Assembly: GCF_003664325.1 (NCBI RefSeq)
Contig: NZ_RCDA01000004.1
Location: 169,482 to 233,481, forward strand
From: Alkalispirillum mobile
Lineage (GTDB): Bacteria; Pseudomonadota; Gammaproteobacteria; Nitrococcales; Halorhodospiraceae
Length of the DNA stretch: 64,000 bases
Direction: 5' to 3'
In this document: piece by piece, positions 18,181 through 27,490 of the stretch
Layout: each line of letters starts with the position of its first letter
Numbering within the stretch: the stretch's first letter is position 1
Notes under the pieces: generated by a model
What the model was told of the DNA's origin: nothing
The model's database searches: none
Seen by the model: only the letters and a program-made list of their open reading frames with translations
Program-made: the position numbers and the translations under genes

Positions 18181-18966
18181 ATGGGGCTGCCTGCGGGGTA
18201 CGGTGTGCTGGTGACCCGGCCCACCCACCAGGCGCAGGGCCTGTGCCGCACGCTGGAGGCGGCCGGGGCGATGGTCTGGTTGTTGCCGGCGCTGGAGATC
18301 GAGCCCTTGTCCGCCGCGGAACTGCCGGCGGAGGCCGTGGCCCCGCTGGGCCGGGCGGACTGGCTGGTCTTCGTTAGTCCCAACGCGGTGCGCCACGGGT
18401 TGGCGTGCATGGCGCGACACGGCATTCGCCCGCGCGCCGATGTGCGGATCGGGGCGGTGGGCAAGGGCACCGAGCGGGCGCTGGCCGAGGCCGGCCTGGC
18501 GGTGAGCGCGGTGCCCGATGCCGGCTTCACCAGCGAGGACCTGGCGGCGGAGGCCGCTTTTGGCGACATGCGCGGGCAACATGTCATGATAGTCCGGGGC
18601 GACACCGGGCGGGGCTGGTTGGGGGCACACCTGCGGGCCTGCGGGGCCCAGGTGGACTACCTGGCGGTCTACCGGGCGGTCCGGCCCCGGGTTGACGTGG
18701 CGCCGGTGCGGGAGGCACTCCAATCGGGGCGTTTGCACAGTGTCATAATCACCAGTGCCCGTGGTCTGGATAATCTTTGGTTTATGCTGGGGGATAGCGG
18801 GCGCGAATCGATGCAACGGCTGGCGCTGGTTACGGTAAGTCGGCGCATCGCCCGCCATGCGGAACAGGGTGGGCATACAGGGCCTATTGTGGTCGCGGCC
18901 TCTCCGGCCGATGGGGACCTGCTCGAGGCGGTCCATCAGGCATCAGAACATCACAACACGAGATGA
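18181..18966 (+). CDS. hemD: Uroporphyrinogen-III synthase
   Basis: A 261-residue protein of the poorly conserved HemD family, which closes and inverts ring D of hydroxymethylbilane. Recognisable parts are VTRPTHQAQGLCRTLE at the N-terminus, WLVFVSPNAVRHG, the AVGKGTERAL glycine loop, YLAVYRAVRP and HSVIITSARGLDNL. It starts 2 nt after hemC and is followed by hemX with a 6-nt gap. Confidence 0.93.
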   Translation: MGLPAGYGVLVTRPTHQAQGLCRTLEAAGAMVWLLPALEIEPLSAAELPAEAVAPLGRADWLVFVSPNAVRHGLACMARHGIRPRADVRIGAVGKGTERALAEAGLAVSAVPDAGFTSEDLAAEAAFGDMRGQHVMIVRGDTGRGWLGAHLRACGAQVDYLAVYRAVRPRVDVAPVREALQSGRLHSVIITSARGLDNLWFMLGDSGRESMQRLALVTVSRRIARHAEQGGHTGPIVVAASPADGDLLEAVHQASEHHNTR

Positions 18967-18972
18967 TCGGTC

Positions 18973-20178
18973 ATGCAGGATAATAAACCTGAACGGGATG
19001 AGGATAAGCCCCAGTCCGAGCAGAACGGGGGTGAGGGCCGTGAGCTGACGGCAGCAACGGCGGCGCCTGAACCGGGGAAGGGGGGCGGTGAGGAGACGCC
19101 CCCCGCTAACGGCGGTGGCAGCGGCTCGGATGACGGCCGGCAGGGCGGCCCCTGGAAGCAGGTGGTGGCCCTGTTGGTCGTGGTCCTCGTGCTGGGTGCC
19201 GCCGCGACCTGGTGGCTCACGACAGAGCTGCGGGAGCTGCGGGCCGAGCAGGGGCGCATGGTGAGCGCTGATCGGTTGGACGAGCGCAGTGACTCACTGG
19301 AGCGGCAACTGGCCCGGCTGGAGGACCGCCTGGACGAAACCAGTCAGCGCGCCTCCTCCGCCCGTGAGCGGGCCGACGAGGCAGGTGGCGATCTCGGAAC
19401 GCTACGGGAACAGCTCGATGAGCTGCGCGCCCGGCAGGGTGGCTTCGAGGAAGGTCTGGAGCGGCTGGGCGCGCGGGCCGAGGCCAACCGCGAAAACTGG
19501 ATCCGATCCGAGGCGGCGTACCTGGCCACGGTGGCCGTGCACCGCATGCGTTTCCACCGTGACCCCAAGACCGCGCTGGGGGCCCTGCAGGCCGCCGACA
19601 AACTGCTCGCCGATATCGGCGCGAGCGAAAGCGTCCCCGCCCGGGTGGCGTTGAACGAGGCGGTCAGCCAGGTACTGGACTGGGCGCCGCCGGAGGTGGG
19701 CCGACTGGCCGGCACCCTTGAGGACCTGGAACGGCGCGTGGACGAACTGCCCATGCCGGCGGACCGGGTCGCCGGGGGCATCGACCTGCCCACCCTGGCC
19801 GGCGACGAGGACGACCCGGCCTGGCTGGCGCGGATCAAGGACGCCACCGGTCGCGTGCAGGCCGGACTGGGCGAGCTGGTGGTGGTGCAGCGCGAGGAGG
19901 CCGCACCGCCGCTGATCGCCCCGGACCAGCGCTACTTCCTGCGCGAGAACCTCAAGTTGCGCCTGGAGGCGGCCCGCATGGCGGCGCTGCACGGCGATCA
20001 GGGGCTTTGGGAGGACAGCCTGGACCGGGCCCATGAATGGGTGCTGGCGCACTTTGACACCAGCGACCTGGATGTTGAGGAGGTGGCGGATACCCTGGAG
20101 CGTCTGCGCCGCCAGGATATCGATCCGGAGTTGCCGGACATCGCCACCACCCTGGAACCGGTCAAGCCGTTCCTTTAA
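18973..20178 (+). CDS. hemX: HemX-like inner-membrane protein
   Basis: A 401-residue protein with an acidic, Gly-rich cytoplasmic N-terminus (1-58), one membrane helix (about 60-80, VVALLVVVLVLGAAATWWLT), a long coiled coil (about 85-160) and the HemX-type C-terminal helical domain ending ...LEPVKPFL. HemX is often annotated as a uroporphyrinogen methyltransferase, but no SAM-binding motif is visible, so the protein is probably structural or regulatory in haem synthesis. Confidence 0.88.
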   Translation: MQDNKPERDEDKPQSEQNGGEGRELTAATAAPEPGKGGGEETPPANGGGSGSDDGRQGGPWKQVVALLVVVLVLGAAATWWLTTELRELRAEQGRMVSADRLDERSDSLERQLARLEDRLDETSQRASSARERADEAGGDLGTLREQLDELRARQGGFEEGLERLGARAEANRENWIRSEAAYLATVAVHRMRFHRDPKTALGALQAADKLLADIGASESVPARVALNEAVSQVLDWAPPEVGRLAGTLEDLERRVDELPMPADRVAGGIDLPTLAGDEDDPAWLARIKDATGRVQAGLGELVVVQREEAAPPLIAPDQRYFLRENLKLRLEAARMAALHGDQGLWEDSLDRAHEWVLAHFDTSDLDVEEVADTLERLRRQDIDPELPDIATTLEPVKPFL

Positions 20179-20196
20179 GGGCGGAAGGAGAGCGAC

Positions 20197-21501
20197 ATGA
20201 GAGCCTTGCTGATCGCCCTGGTCGTGCTCCTGGCCGCCGTGGCTGCGGCGGCCTGGTTGCAGCCGCACACCGGCTACCTGGTGCTGTCCATCGCCGGCTG
20301 GCGCATCGAGACCAGCCTTATCTTCGCAGTGCTGTTCGTGGCCGTGGTGCTGGTCGTCCTGCAGGTCCTCTGGGTGGTGCTTGACCGCACGGTGGGCCTG
20401 CCCAAGGCCTTGAGCCACTGGTCCACCCGCCGCCGCAAGGAGAAGGCCCGTGGTGAGCTGGCCAAGGGGTTGCTGGCCCTGGCCGAGGGCCGCTACCGCA
20501 ATGGCGAGGATCTGCTGCTCAAGCACGTGGAGCGCAGTGACTACCCGCTGATCAACTACCTGGGTGCCGCGGTCTGTGCCCAGCGCCGGCACGCCACCGA
20601 TACCCGGGACAGCTACCTGGCCCTGGCCGAGCAGACCGGCAAACGGTCCGGCCCGGCGGTTCACCTGCTGCAGGCCCAGCTCTACATGGAGACCGGCCAA
20701 TGGGAGCAGGCCCTGGCGAGCCTTACGTCCGCCTACGAGCGCAACCCCAACCACCACCGCACCCTGGAGCTGATGCGAGACTGCTGCGTGGCGCTGGAGG
20801 ACTGGGAGCGGTTGGGGCGGCTGATCAAACCGCTGCGCAAGAAGGGCATCATCGGTGCTGAGGAGGCGGATGAGTACGCGGGGCATATCGCCCGTGACAA
20901 GATCGCCCGGGCGGGTCGCATTGGCCTGGGTGATCTGGAGTCGGCCTGGTCCAAGCTGCCCCGGGGCCAGCGTAACGACGACGAGGTCGTGCTGGCCTAC
21001 GTGGATGCCCTGCTGGAGTTGGATGAGATCGACCGCGCCGCCAACGTGCTCAAGCGCCAGATTGACGAGACGTGGGACGAGCGCTTGGTGATGCGGTTCG
21101 GGGTGTTGGAGCAGGTGGGCGCCGACTGGCAGATGCAGCAACTGAAGCGCTGGCTGCGCCAGCAGCCGGACAACCCGGCGTTGCTCTACGTCGCTGGCCG
21201 TATTGCCCTGCGCCAGCACGATTGGGACCGGGCCCGGGAGTACCTGGAGCAGGCGCTGGCGCGCCGGGCCCGCCCCGAGGTCTACATGGCCCTCGGCGCA
21301 TTGCTGGAGTTCCAGGAGCGGCCCGATGACGCCCGGGAGCTGTACCGCAAGGCGCTGGGGATGGTCAGCGAGAGCATGGCCACGGATCTGCCGGAGCTGC
21401 CGGTGCCCAGCACCCTGGAGGCCGAGGCCCGTCCGGAGGACGAGATCACCGCCCGGCAGACCGGTCAGGAGGATACGGTCGCGGTGCGTTCCTCCACCTG
21501 A
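20197..21501 (+). CDS. hemY: HemY-like TPR membrane protein
   Basis: A 434-residue protein with two N-terminal membrane helices (about 1-20 and 38-65) followed by tetratricopeptide-like helical repeats. The latter include LLQAQLYMETGQWEQALASL and ALGALLEFQERPDDARELY. This is the proteobacterial HemY family, always found after hemX, and is unrelated to the protoporphyrinogen oxidase that shares its name. It is 18 nt downstream of hemX behind a GGAAGGAG-like site and is the last gene of the cluster. Confidence 0.9.
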   Translation: MRALLIALVVLLAAVAAAAWLQPHTGYLVLSIAGWRIETSLIFAVLFVAVVLVVLQVLWVVLDRTVGLPKALSHWSTRRRKEKARGELAKGLLALAEGRYRNGEDLLLKHVERSDYPLINYLGAAVCAQRRHATDTRDSYLALAEQTGKRSGPAVHLLQAQLYMETGQWEQALASLTSAYERNPNHHRTLELMRDCCVALEDWERLGRLIKPLRKKGIIGAEEADEYAGHIARDKIARAGRIGLGDLESAWSKLPRGQRNDDEVVLAYVDALLELDEIDRAANVLKRQIDETWDERLVMRFGVLEQVGADWQMQQLKRWLRQQPDNPALLYVAGRIALRQHDWDRAREYLEQALARRARPEVYMALGALLEFQERPDDARELYRKALGMVSESMATDLPELPVPSTLEAEARPEDEITARQTGQEDTVAVRSST

Positions 21502-21561
21502 TTGTCCCGCCCAGCCTGCCCGGGGGGCCGGCCCCCGGGCAGTGCCTGGTCCACGCCCCGG

Positions 21562-22167
21562 CTACCCCTCCCGCGGGGTGGCGCTCTCCAATTGCCTGGC
21601 CAGGCCATCGTGGCCGTGGTGGGTGGCCCATTCGGCCGGCGTGCGTTCGGTCTGGCCGCGCTCGGCGGGGTCGGCGCCGGCATCCAGCAACGCCTTGGCG
21701 ATCCCCGCGTGCCCGGTCTGGGCGGCGTGGATCAGCGCGGTGCCCCCGGTGGAGCGCTCCACTTGACTCGGGTCCGCCCCGGCCGCCAGCAGTTTTTCCA
21801 CGACTGGCTGGTGTCCCCGGCGGGTGGCCACCATCAACGGCGTGAAGCCGGCCTCGTCCGCCGCGTCAATGTCTGCTTCCGCCTCCAGCAGCCGGGCGAC
21901 CACCCCCGTGTCACCGGACTGGGCGCCCCGCATCAGCGGCGTGTAGCCGCACGGTTCGGTGGCGTGCGGGTCGGCACCTCGTTGCAGCGCGTGCTCGACA
22001 CCCGCCAGGTCGCCCTCCATGGCCGCTACCATCAGGGCGGTCCGGCCGTGTTCATCGCGCACATCCACCCCCTCCGGCAGTAGGCGCGGCACGGCGACGA
22101 TCAGCACCAGGACGATGGCCAGGACGATGAAGGGGTGATCGGCGAGCAGGCGGGCGAACGGATTCAT
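21562..22167 (-). CDS. Membrane-anchored ankyrin-repeat protein
   Basis: A 201-residue protein with one N-terminal hydrophobic anchor (HPFIVLAIVLVLIVAVPRLL, about residues 11-30) followed by about five ankyrin repeats, for example DEHGRTALMVAAMEGDLAGV and AGFTPLMVATRRGHQPVVEK. The repeats probably face the periplasm. ATG 22167 is chosen because the anchor follows directly; its ribosome site is weak. Function unknown; ankyrin repeats mediate protein binding. It converges with the hem cluster. Confidence 0.8.
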   Translation of the reverse strand: MNPFARLLADHPFIVLAIVLVLIVAVPRLLPEGVDVRDEHGRTALMVAAMEGDLAGVEHALQRGADPHATEPCGYTPLMRGAQSGDTGVVARLLEAEADIDAADEAGFTPLMVATRRGHQPVVEKLLAAGADPSQVERSTGGTALIHAAQTGHAGIAKALLDAGADPAERGQTERTPAEWATHHGHDGLARQLESATPREG

Positions 22168-22260
22168 GGGCAACGATCTGGCTGGATTAGACCCCTCGAC
22201 CATAAACATTCGGCGAAAAGAATACAAAGGGGCGCGCGCAATGGCCGCAGCGGGCGCCCA

Positions 22261-22308
22261 ACGGCAAAGGCCCGGCCCCCTGAAGCCCAGGGGCCGGGCC
22301 TTTGCCGT
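22261..22308. terminator. Strong hairpin after aspS
   Basis: Perfect 19-bp arms ACGGCAAAGGCCCGGCCCC and its complement surround a 10-nt loop, 54 nt beyond the aspS stop. Only a TTT follows the stem on either side, so it is an imperfect rho-independent terminator or an mRNA-end stabiliser. Confidence 0.65.
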
Positions 22309-22361
22309 CATTCGAGGTCAGCGCCCTGGGCGGTGCCTGGTGCCAGCGCGCCTCCGGAGCG

Positions 22362-24140
22362 TCAGCCTTGCGGCTTGGTGATCCGCAGCGCCAATTCCTG
22401 GAGCTGGGCGATGCTCACCTGGGCGGGGGCATCGGTGAGCAGGCAAGCCGCGGTCTGGGTCTTCGGGAAGGCCATCACCTCCCGGATCGAATCAGCCCCG
22501 GTCATCAGCATGACCAGCCGGTCCAGCCCGAAGGCGATGCCGCCGTGGGGCGGCGCGCCGAAGTCCAGCGCATCCAGCAGGAAGCCGAACTTCTCGCGGG
22601 CCTCCTCCTCGCCGATGCCCAGCAGACCGAAGACCGCCTGCTGCATGTCCTGGCGGTGGATACGCACCGAGCCGCCGCCCAGTTCGGTGCCGTTCAGCAC
22701 CATGTCGTAGGCGCGGCTGATCAGCTGTTCCGGGTCCTTGCCCTCCAGCTCCGCCGGGTCCTCCACGTTGGGCGCGGTGAAGGGGTGGTGCAGGGCGTAC
22801 AGTCGACCGTCCTTCTCGTCGTACTCGAACATGGGGAAGTCCACCACCCACAGCGGGCGCCACTCGTCTTCCACCATCTCCAGGTCGTGGCCGAGGCGCA
22901 CGCGCAGGGCACCCAGCGCGTCGTTTACCACCTTGGCCTTATCGGCCCCGAAGAAGATCAGGTCGCCGGCCTGGGCCTCGGTGCGGGCGAGGATGCCGTC
23001 CACCGCCTCGTCGGTGAGGAACTTGAGGATGGGCGACTGTAGCCCCTCGCGGCCCTGCGCCGGGTCGTTGACCTTGATGTAGGCCAGGCCCTTGGCGCCG
23101 TAGCGGCCGACGAACTGGGTGTAGTCGTCGATCTGCTTGCGGGTCAGGCTGCCGCCGCCGGGCACATGCAGCGCGGCCACGCGGCCGCGCGGGTCGGCGG
23201 CCGGGCCGGCGAACACCTTGAACTCGACCCCGCCCATCAGGTCGGCCACCTCGACCAGCTCCAGCGGGATCCGCAGGTCCGGCTTGTCGGAGCCGAAGCG
23301 GTCCATGGCTTCGGCATACTGCATGCGCGGGAAGGGGTCGGGCAGGTCCACCTGCAGTACGTCGGCGAACAGCCGCCGCATCATCCGCTCGGTCAGGTGC
23401 ATGATGCCCGCTTCGTCCATGAAACTGGTTTCGATATCCAGCTGGGTGAACTCGGGCTGGCGGTCGGCGCGCAGGTCTTCGTCCCGGAAGCAGCGGACGA
23501 TCTGGTAGTAGCGGTCCATGCCCGCCATCATCAGCAACTGCTTGAACAGCTGCGGCGACTGGGGCAGGGCGAAGAAGCTGCCCGGATGGGTGCGGCTGGG
23601 CACCAGGTAGTCGCGCGCGCCCTCGGGCGTGGCACGGGTGAGCATCGGGGTCTCGATGTCCAGGAAGCCGTGGTCGTCCAGGAAGCGGCGCAGGTTGCTG
23701 GTGATGCGGGCGCGGGCGCGCATCCGCTGCAGCATCTCCGGGCGGCGCAGGTCCACGTAGCGGTAGCGCAGGCGCACGTCCTCGCCGGCTTGCTCGTGCT
23801 CGTCGAGCTGGAAGGGCGGGGTCTTGGCGGCGTTGAGGATCTCCAGCTCGAGGCCCAGCACTTCCACCTGGCCGGTGGGCAGGTCGGGGTTCTCCGTGCC
23901 GGCCGGACGGCGGCGCACCCGCCCGCGGACCTTCAGCACGAATTCGTTGCGCACCCGCTCCGCCAGGGCGAAGGTCTCGGCGCGGTCGGGGTCGAACACC
24001 ACCTGCACCAGGCCCTCCCGGTCGCGCAGGTCGATGAAAATGACGCCGCCGTGGTCGCGCCGCCGGTGGGCCCAGCCGCAGAGGGTGACTTCCTGATCGA
24101 GATCGGTTTCGCTGACGTGTCCGCAGTAATGGGTACGCAT
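22362..24140 (-). CDS. aspS: Aspartyl-tRNA synthetase
   Basis: A 592-residue class II synthetase charging tRNA-Asp (or tRNA-Asp/Asn). It has the OB anticodon-binding domain (about 1-105, [20 protein letters not shown]), class II motif 2 ([18 protein letters not shown]), the bacterial GAD insertion (about 290-420) and motif 3 ([14 protein letters not shown]). ATG 24140 gives the MRTHYCG start and normal length; the longer upstream frame runs into repeat copy B. Whether it is discriminating cannot be decided here. Confidence 0.97.
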   Translation of the reverse strand: MRTHYCGHVSETDLDQEVTLCGWAHRRRDHGGVIFIDLRDREGLVQVVFDPDRAETFALAERVRNEFVLKVRGRVRRRPAGTENPDLPTGQVEVLGLELEILNAAKTPPFQLDEHEQAGEDVRLRYRYVDLRRPEMLQRMRARARITSNLRRFLDDHGFLDIETPMLTRATPEGARDYLVPSRTHPGSFFALPQSPQLFKQLLMMAGMDRYYQIVRCFRDEDLRADRQPEFTQLDIETSFMDEAGIMHLTERMMRRLFADVLQVDLPDPFPRMQYAEAMDRFGSDKPDLRIPLELVEVADLMGGVEFKVFAGPAADPRGRVAALHVPGGGSLTRKQIDDYTQFVGRYGAKGLAYIKVNDPAQGREGLQSPILKFLTDEAVDGILARTEAQAGDLIFFGADKAKVVNDALGALRVRLGHDLEMVEDEWRPLWVVDFPMFEYDEKDGRLYALHHPFTAPNVEDPAELEGKDPEQLISRAYDMVLNGTELGGGSVRIHRQDMQQAVFGLLGIGEEEAREKFGFLLDALDFGAPPHGGIAFGLDRLVMLMTGADSIREVMAFPKTQTAACLLTDAPAQVSIAQLQELALRITKPQG

Positions 24141-24269
24141 GATTGGGTGTGGAACCGTTGTGCTGTGGGATTCGGGTGGGCGGCCGCAGGCCAGGGGCCG
24201 GGCCGGCTCAGACGCGCAATGGTAAGATGCCCCCATGATTGGCGCAAGGAAACGCCAGTTTTGGGAGGC

Positions 24270-24470
24270 GCTGGGGGTGCCGGGGCGGTGGTATTTCCGA
24301 TGACCCGACTTTGGCGCACCGAGCAACGCAGGGAAAATCGGAAAAAAGGCGCGAGCTGTCTGAGCGAAGCGAGTTCTCGCGCCGCCGATTTTATCGAGTA
24401 GCGCAGGGGACCCCGAAGGGGTGCGCCATCGGAGGGTCATCGGAAATACCACCGCCCCGGCACCCCCAGC
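24270..24470 (+). repeat. Nested-palindrome dispersed repeat, copy B
   Basis: Perfect 37-bp inverted repeats at 24270-24306 and 24434-24470 (left arm begins GCTGGGGGTGCCGGGGCGGT) enclose a core of 127 bp (24307-24433) that matches the reverse complement of copy A with roughly ten differences. The arms share no sequence with those of copy A. Nested pairs GGCGCACC/GGTGCGCC, AAAATCGG/CCGATTTT and GGCGCGAG/CTCGCGCC run through the core. It lies in the 370-bp divergent gap between aspS and radC. No gene is seen in that gap, and the left remainder (24141-24269) shows nothing clear. Confidence 0.85.
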
Positions 24471-24510
24471 ACCCTAATTGCCGCGCTTGGGTATCAGGGA
24501 GGATGCGAAA

Positions 24511-25185
24511 ATGGCGATCACGGACTGGCCGGCCGATGAACGGCCGCGGGAGAAGCTGCTGGCACGCGGTGCCGGCGCGCTGTCGGACGCGGAGCTGCTG
24601 GCGATCTTTTTGCGCACCGGCCGCCGCGGCCTGTCCGCGGTGGACCTGGCGCGGGAGCTGCTCGACGGTTTCGGCGGTTTGCGCCCGCTGCTGGAGGCGG
24701 ACCTGGACGGTTTCTGCAGCCACGCCGGGCTGGGGCCGGCCAAGTTCACCCAGCTTCAGGCGGTACTGGAAATGGCCCGCCGCCATTTGCAGGCGGAGCT
24801 GGAGCGGGGCGACGCCCTGAACAGCCCGGACCAGGTGGCTCGTTACCTCTCGGCGCGGTTGCGCCATCAGCACCGGGAGGTATTCGCCTGCCTCTTCCTG
24901 GACAACCGCCACCGGGTGCTGCGCTACGAGGAGCTGTTCCAGGGGACCATCGATGCGGCCAGCGTCTATCCGCGCGAGGTGGTGCAACGGGCGCTGGCCC
25001 ACAATGCCGCGGCGGTGATTCTGGCGCACAACCACCCCTCCGGCGTGGCCGAGCCGAGCACCGCCGACCGGGCGCTCACGCAGCGGTTGCAGGACGCCCT
25101 GGGGCTGGTGGACATCCGGGTGCTGGACCATTTCGTGGTCGGTGACGGACGGCCGGTCTCCTTTGCCGAGCGCGGCCTGATCTGA
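24511..25185 (+). CDS. radC: RadC-family JAB/MPN protein
   Basis: A 224-residue protein. The helix-hairpin-helix-like N-terminal domain (about 1-95, [23 protein letters not shown]) is followed by a JAMM metalloprotease-like domain (about 100-224) with the metal motif [17 protein letters not shown]. Despite its name its repair role is doubtful and the biochemical role is unknown. ATG 24511 has GGGAGGA upstream. Confidence 0.95.
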   Translation: MAITDWPADERPREKLLARGAGALSDAELLAIFLRTGRRGLSAVDLARELLDGFGGLRPLLEADLDGFCSHAGLGPAKFTQLQAVLEMARRHLQAELERGDALNSPDQVARYLSARLRHQHREVFACLFLDNRHRVLRYEELFQGTIDAASVYPREVVQRALAHNAAAVILAHNHPSGVAEPSTADRALTQRLQDALGLVDIRVLDHFVVGDGRPVSFAERGLI

Positions 25186-25247
25186 CTGAACTGGGTTTGA
25201 GTGATAACGGGCGGGGGCGTGAGCCGGCCCGCCGGGAGGAAGGGGCG

Positions 25248-25469
25248 ATGAAGACGTTCACCGATGCCGACGGGCGGGCCTGGGACATCACCGTGGGGCG
25301 GCAGTCCTACGGCCTGGCGCTGGCACTGTTCCTGCCGCGGGACGGGGGCGAGGTGCTGCAGGCGGCGCTGCCGGTGGATAACTGGGTGGAGGCGGAGCGC
25401 TACCTGGCCGGTCTGGACGAGGCGGGCCTGGTGGCACTGCTGCGGGACGCGGAGCCCCACGGACTCTAG
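25248..25469 (+). CDS. Small hypothetical protein
   Basis: A 73-residue acidic protein (MKTFTDADGRAWDITVGR...) with a strong GGGAGGAAGGGG ribosome site. It starts 62 nt after radC and may share its transcript. There is no signal peptide or membrane segment. Its predicted fold is two strands plus helices, with W, Y and L residues spaced as in a small globular domain. I do not recognise a family with certainty. The strong ribosome site and typical codon use support a real gene. Confidence 0.65.
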   Translation: MKTFTDADGRAWDITVGRQSYGLALALFLPRDGGEVLQAALPVDNWVEAERYLAGLDEAGLVALLRDAEPHGL

Positions 25470-25489
25470 GCGGTCAGGTGGCCGACGGG

Positions 25490-25519
25490 GGTGTGCGCCC
25501 AAGCGCGGCGGCGCACACC
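25490..25519. terminator. Hairpin between convergent genes
   Basis: GGTGTGCGCC and its perfect complement GGCGCACACC flank a 10-nt loop between the small protein gene and rpoH, which read toward each other. No T-run follows, so termination strength is uncertain. Confidence 0.45.
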
Positions 25520-25530
25520 GCACGCCGCCG

Positions 25531-26388
25531 TCACGCCAGGGCGGTTTTCAGGCGCCCCATGGCGCTCTTCTCGAGCTGGCGGATCCGCTCGGCGGAGACC
25601 TGGTAGCGTTCGGCCAGCTCCTGCAGCGTGGCCTTGCGCTCGGACAGCCAGCGCTGGGCCAGGATGTCCTGGCTGCGCTCGTCGAGGCCGGACAGGGCGG
25701 TGCGCAGGTTCTGGTCGCGGTGCTGCTCCCAGTCCGCTGCCTCCACGGTCTCGGCCGGGTCGTAACGCATGTCCTCCAGGTAGGCCACCGGGGCGTGGCC
25801 GCCCTCCTCGTCGTCGGCCGGGTTCGGGTCGAAGGAGGTGTCGGAGCCCGTCATGCGCGCTTCCATCTCGCGCACCGTCTCCGGTTTGACCCCCAGGTCC
25901 TTGGCCATGGCGTCCACTTCGTCGCTGGTGAGCCAGCCCAGGTGCTTGCGGCCGCTGCGCAGGTTGAAGAAGAGCTTGCGCTGGGCCTTGGTGGTGGCCA
26001 CTTTGACAATGCGCCAGTTGCGCAACACGTACTCGTGGATCTCGGCCCGGATCCAGTGAACGGCGAAGGAGACCAGCCGCACGCCCTGGCCGGGGTCGAA
26101 GCGCTTGACCGCCTTCATGAGGCCCACGTTACCCTCCTGGATGATGTCACCCAGGGGCAGGCCGTAGCCGCGGTAGCTGCGGGCGATATGCACCACGAAG
26201 CGCAGGTGCGAGAGCACCAGGGCACGGGCGGCGTCCAGATCGCCCTGCAGACGGTAGCGCTCCGCCAGCTCGTGCTCCTCTTCGGCGCTGAGCACCGGGA
26301 TCTGGTTAACCGCATGGATGTAGGCCTCCTCGCTCCCGACGGGAGTGGGGAGATTGCCGTGTTTCAGCGGTACCAGTGCGGTGGTCAT
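25531..26388 (-). CDS. rpoH: Heat-shock sigma factor sigma-32
   Basis: A 285-residue sigma-70-family factor. Region 2 ([19 protein letters not shown]...[19 protein letters not shown]) and region 4 ([28 protein letters not shown]) are intact. The RpoH box QRKLFFNLR is at residues 136-144, which separates RpoH from other sigma factors and mediates FtsH/chaperone control. The ATG at 26388 has AGAGGA upstream and gives the usual length. It follows ftsX, as in many gammaproteobacteria. Confidence 0.97.
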   Translation of the reverse strand: MTTALVPLKHGNLPTPVGSEEAYIHAVNQIPVLSAEEEHELAERYRLQGDLDAARALVLSHLRFVVHIARSYRGYGLPLGDIIQEGNVGLMKAVKRFDPGQGVRLVSFAVHWIRAEIHEYVLRNWRIVKVATTKAQRKLFFNLRSGRKHLGWLTSDEVDAMAKDLGVKPETVREMEARMTGSDTSFDPNPADDEEGGHAPVAYLEDMRYDPAETVEAADWEQHRDQNLRTALSGLDERSQDILAQRWLSERKATLQELAERYQVSAERIRQLEKSAMGRLKTALA

Positions 26389-26435
26389 GCTCTGCATCCT
26401 CTCCATCAACGATGGCACTGTTATTGCTAAGCCCT

Positions 26436-26441
26436 ATTTTA
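26436..26441 (-). promoter_or_regulatory. Candidate -10 element upstream of rpoH
   Basis: The minus strand reads TAAAAT, 47 bp upstream of the chosen rpoH ATG and inside the 154-bp ftsX-rpoH gap, so rpoH can be transcribed apart from ftsYEX. No good -35 hexamer accompanies it. Confidence 0.35.
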
Positions 26442-26542
26442 GGGGATCGCTGACAGCGGGAAAAGTTCAGTGACGGCCTGCCAGGCTCAATGATTAAGCC
26501 AATCCGGCATGAAAGGCAAGCCTGCGGGCTATCCGTCGGCGG

Positions 26543-27490
26543 TTATCGCGGTTCGATGGCGGAGAGGTGGCGGCTGACCGCGAGCCAGGCCCCGAGCCAA
26601 CCCAGCACCATGCCCGCACCCAGGATCTGCAGCGCCCCGCTGATGCCCGGGCCGCTGAGGTGGAAGCCGCTGCTGTAGAGCGACGCCAGGCCGGAGACGG
26701 TATCCCCCATCCACAGCCGTGACAGCTCCAGCAGCAGCCAGGCCAGCACGCCCCCCAGCAGGCCGTACCAGGCGCCCTCGTACAGGAAGGGGCGACGGAC
26801 GAAGCCGTTGGTGGCGCCGATGAGCTTGGTGATGATGATCTCCTCCCGCCGGTTGCTGATCGCCAGGCGGATGGTGTTGCCCACCACCAGCAGCACCGCG
26901 GCCCCGAGCAGCAGCCCTACCACCCAGACGCCACGCTCCACCAGCTCGATGATGGCGTGCAGTCGTTGCAACCACTCCTGGTCCAGCTGCACCTGGTCGA
27001 CGCCACTGCGCCCGGACAACTCATCCGCCAGCGCCGCGACCTCGCTGGCCGGCAGGTCGCGTCGGGGCGAGAGGACCAGGGTGGCCGGCAGGGGGTTGTC
27101 GTCCAACAGCGCCAGGGCGTCGTCCATGCCCGAGAACTCGCGGAAGGCCTCCAGGGCCTCATCCGGGGTGTAGGTCCGGATGTCGTTGAGGCGGGGGTCG
27201 CCGTCCAGTTCCCCGGCCAGGCTCTCCAGCCGTTGCTCGTCGGCGCTGAGCGACAGGAAGACGGAGATGCGGGTGCCGCCATCCCAGTCGGCGGTGAGTG
27301 TCTGCAGGTTTTGCAGCGTCAGCAGGAAGCCGGCGGGCAGCGCCAGGGCGATGCCCAACACGGCGGCGGTCATGCCGCTTTGCAGCGGCCGGGTCCAGAG
27401 CCGGCCCAGGGCGCTGACCAGCGCCTGGGCGTGCTGGGCGAGGTAGATGCGCAGGCGTTCACGCCAGGCGCGCGGTCCACGGCGGGGCAT
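26543..27490 (-). CDS. ftsX: Cell-division protein FtsX
   Basis: A 315-residue membrane protein. One N-terminal membrane helix (about 38-60) is followed by a periplasmic domain (about 65-180) and three C-terminal helices, the FtsX-type MacB/FtsX permease topology. With FtsE it couples divisome assembly to activation of peptidoglycan amidases through EnvC-type partners. Its start overlaps the ftsE stop (ATGA). Confidence 0.96.
   Translation of the reverse strand: MPRRGPRAWRERLRIYLAQHAQALVSALGRLWTRPLQSGMTAAVLGIALALPAGFLLTLQNLQTLTADWDGGTRISVFLSLSADEQRLESLAGELDGDPRLNDIRTYTPDEALEAFREFSGMDDALALLDDNPLPATLVLSPRRDLPASEVAALADELSGRSGVDQVQLDQEWLQRLHAIIELVERGVWVVGLLLGAAVLLVVGNTIRLAISNRREEIIITKLIGATNGFVRRPFLYEGAWYGLLGGVLAWLLLELSRLWMGDTVSGLASLYSSGFHLSGPGISGALQILGAGMVLGWLGAWLAVSRHLSAIEPR

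Noticed and set aside
18973..20178. Uroporphyrinogen-III methyltransferase activity of HemX
   Set aside because: No SAM-binding or methyltransferase motif is visible. The name is a common annotation carry-over.
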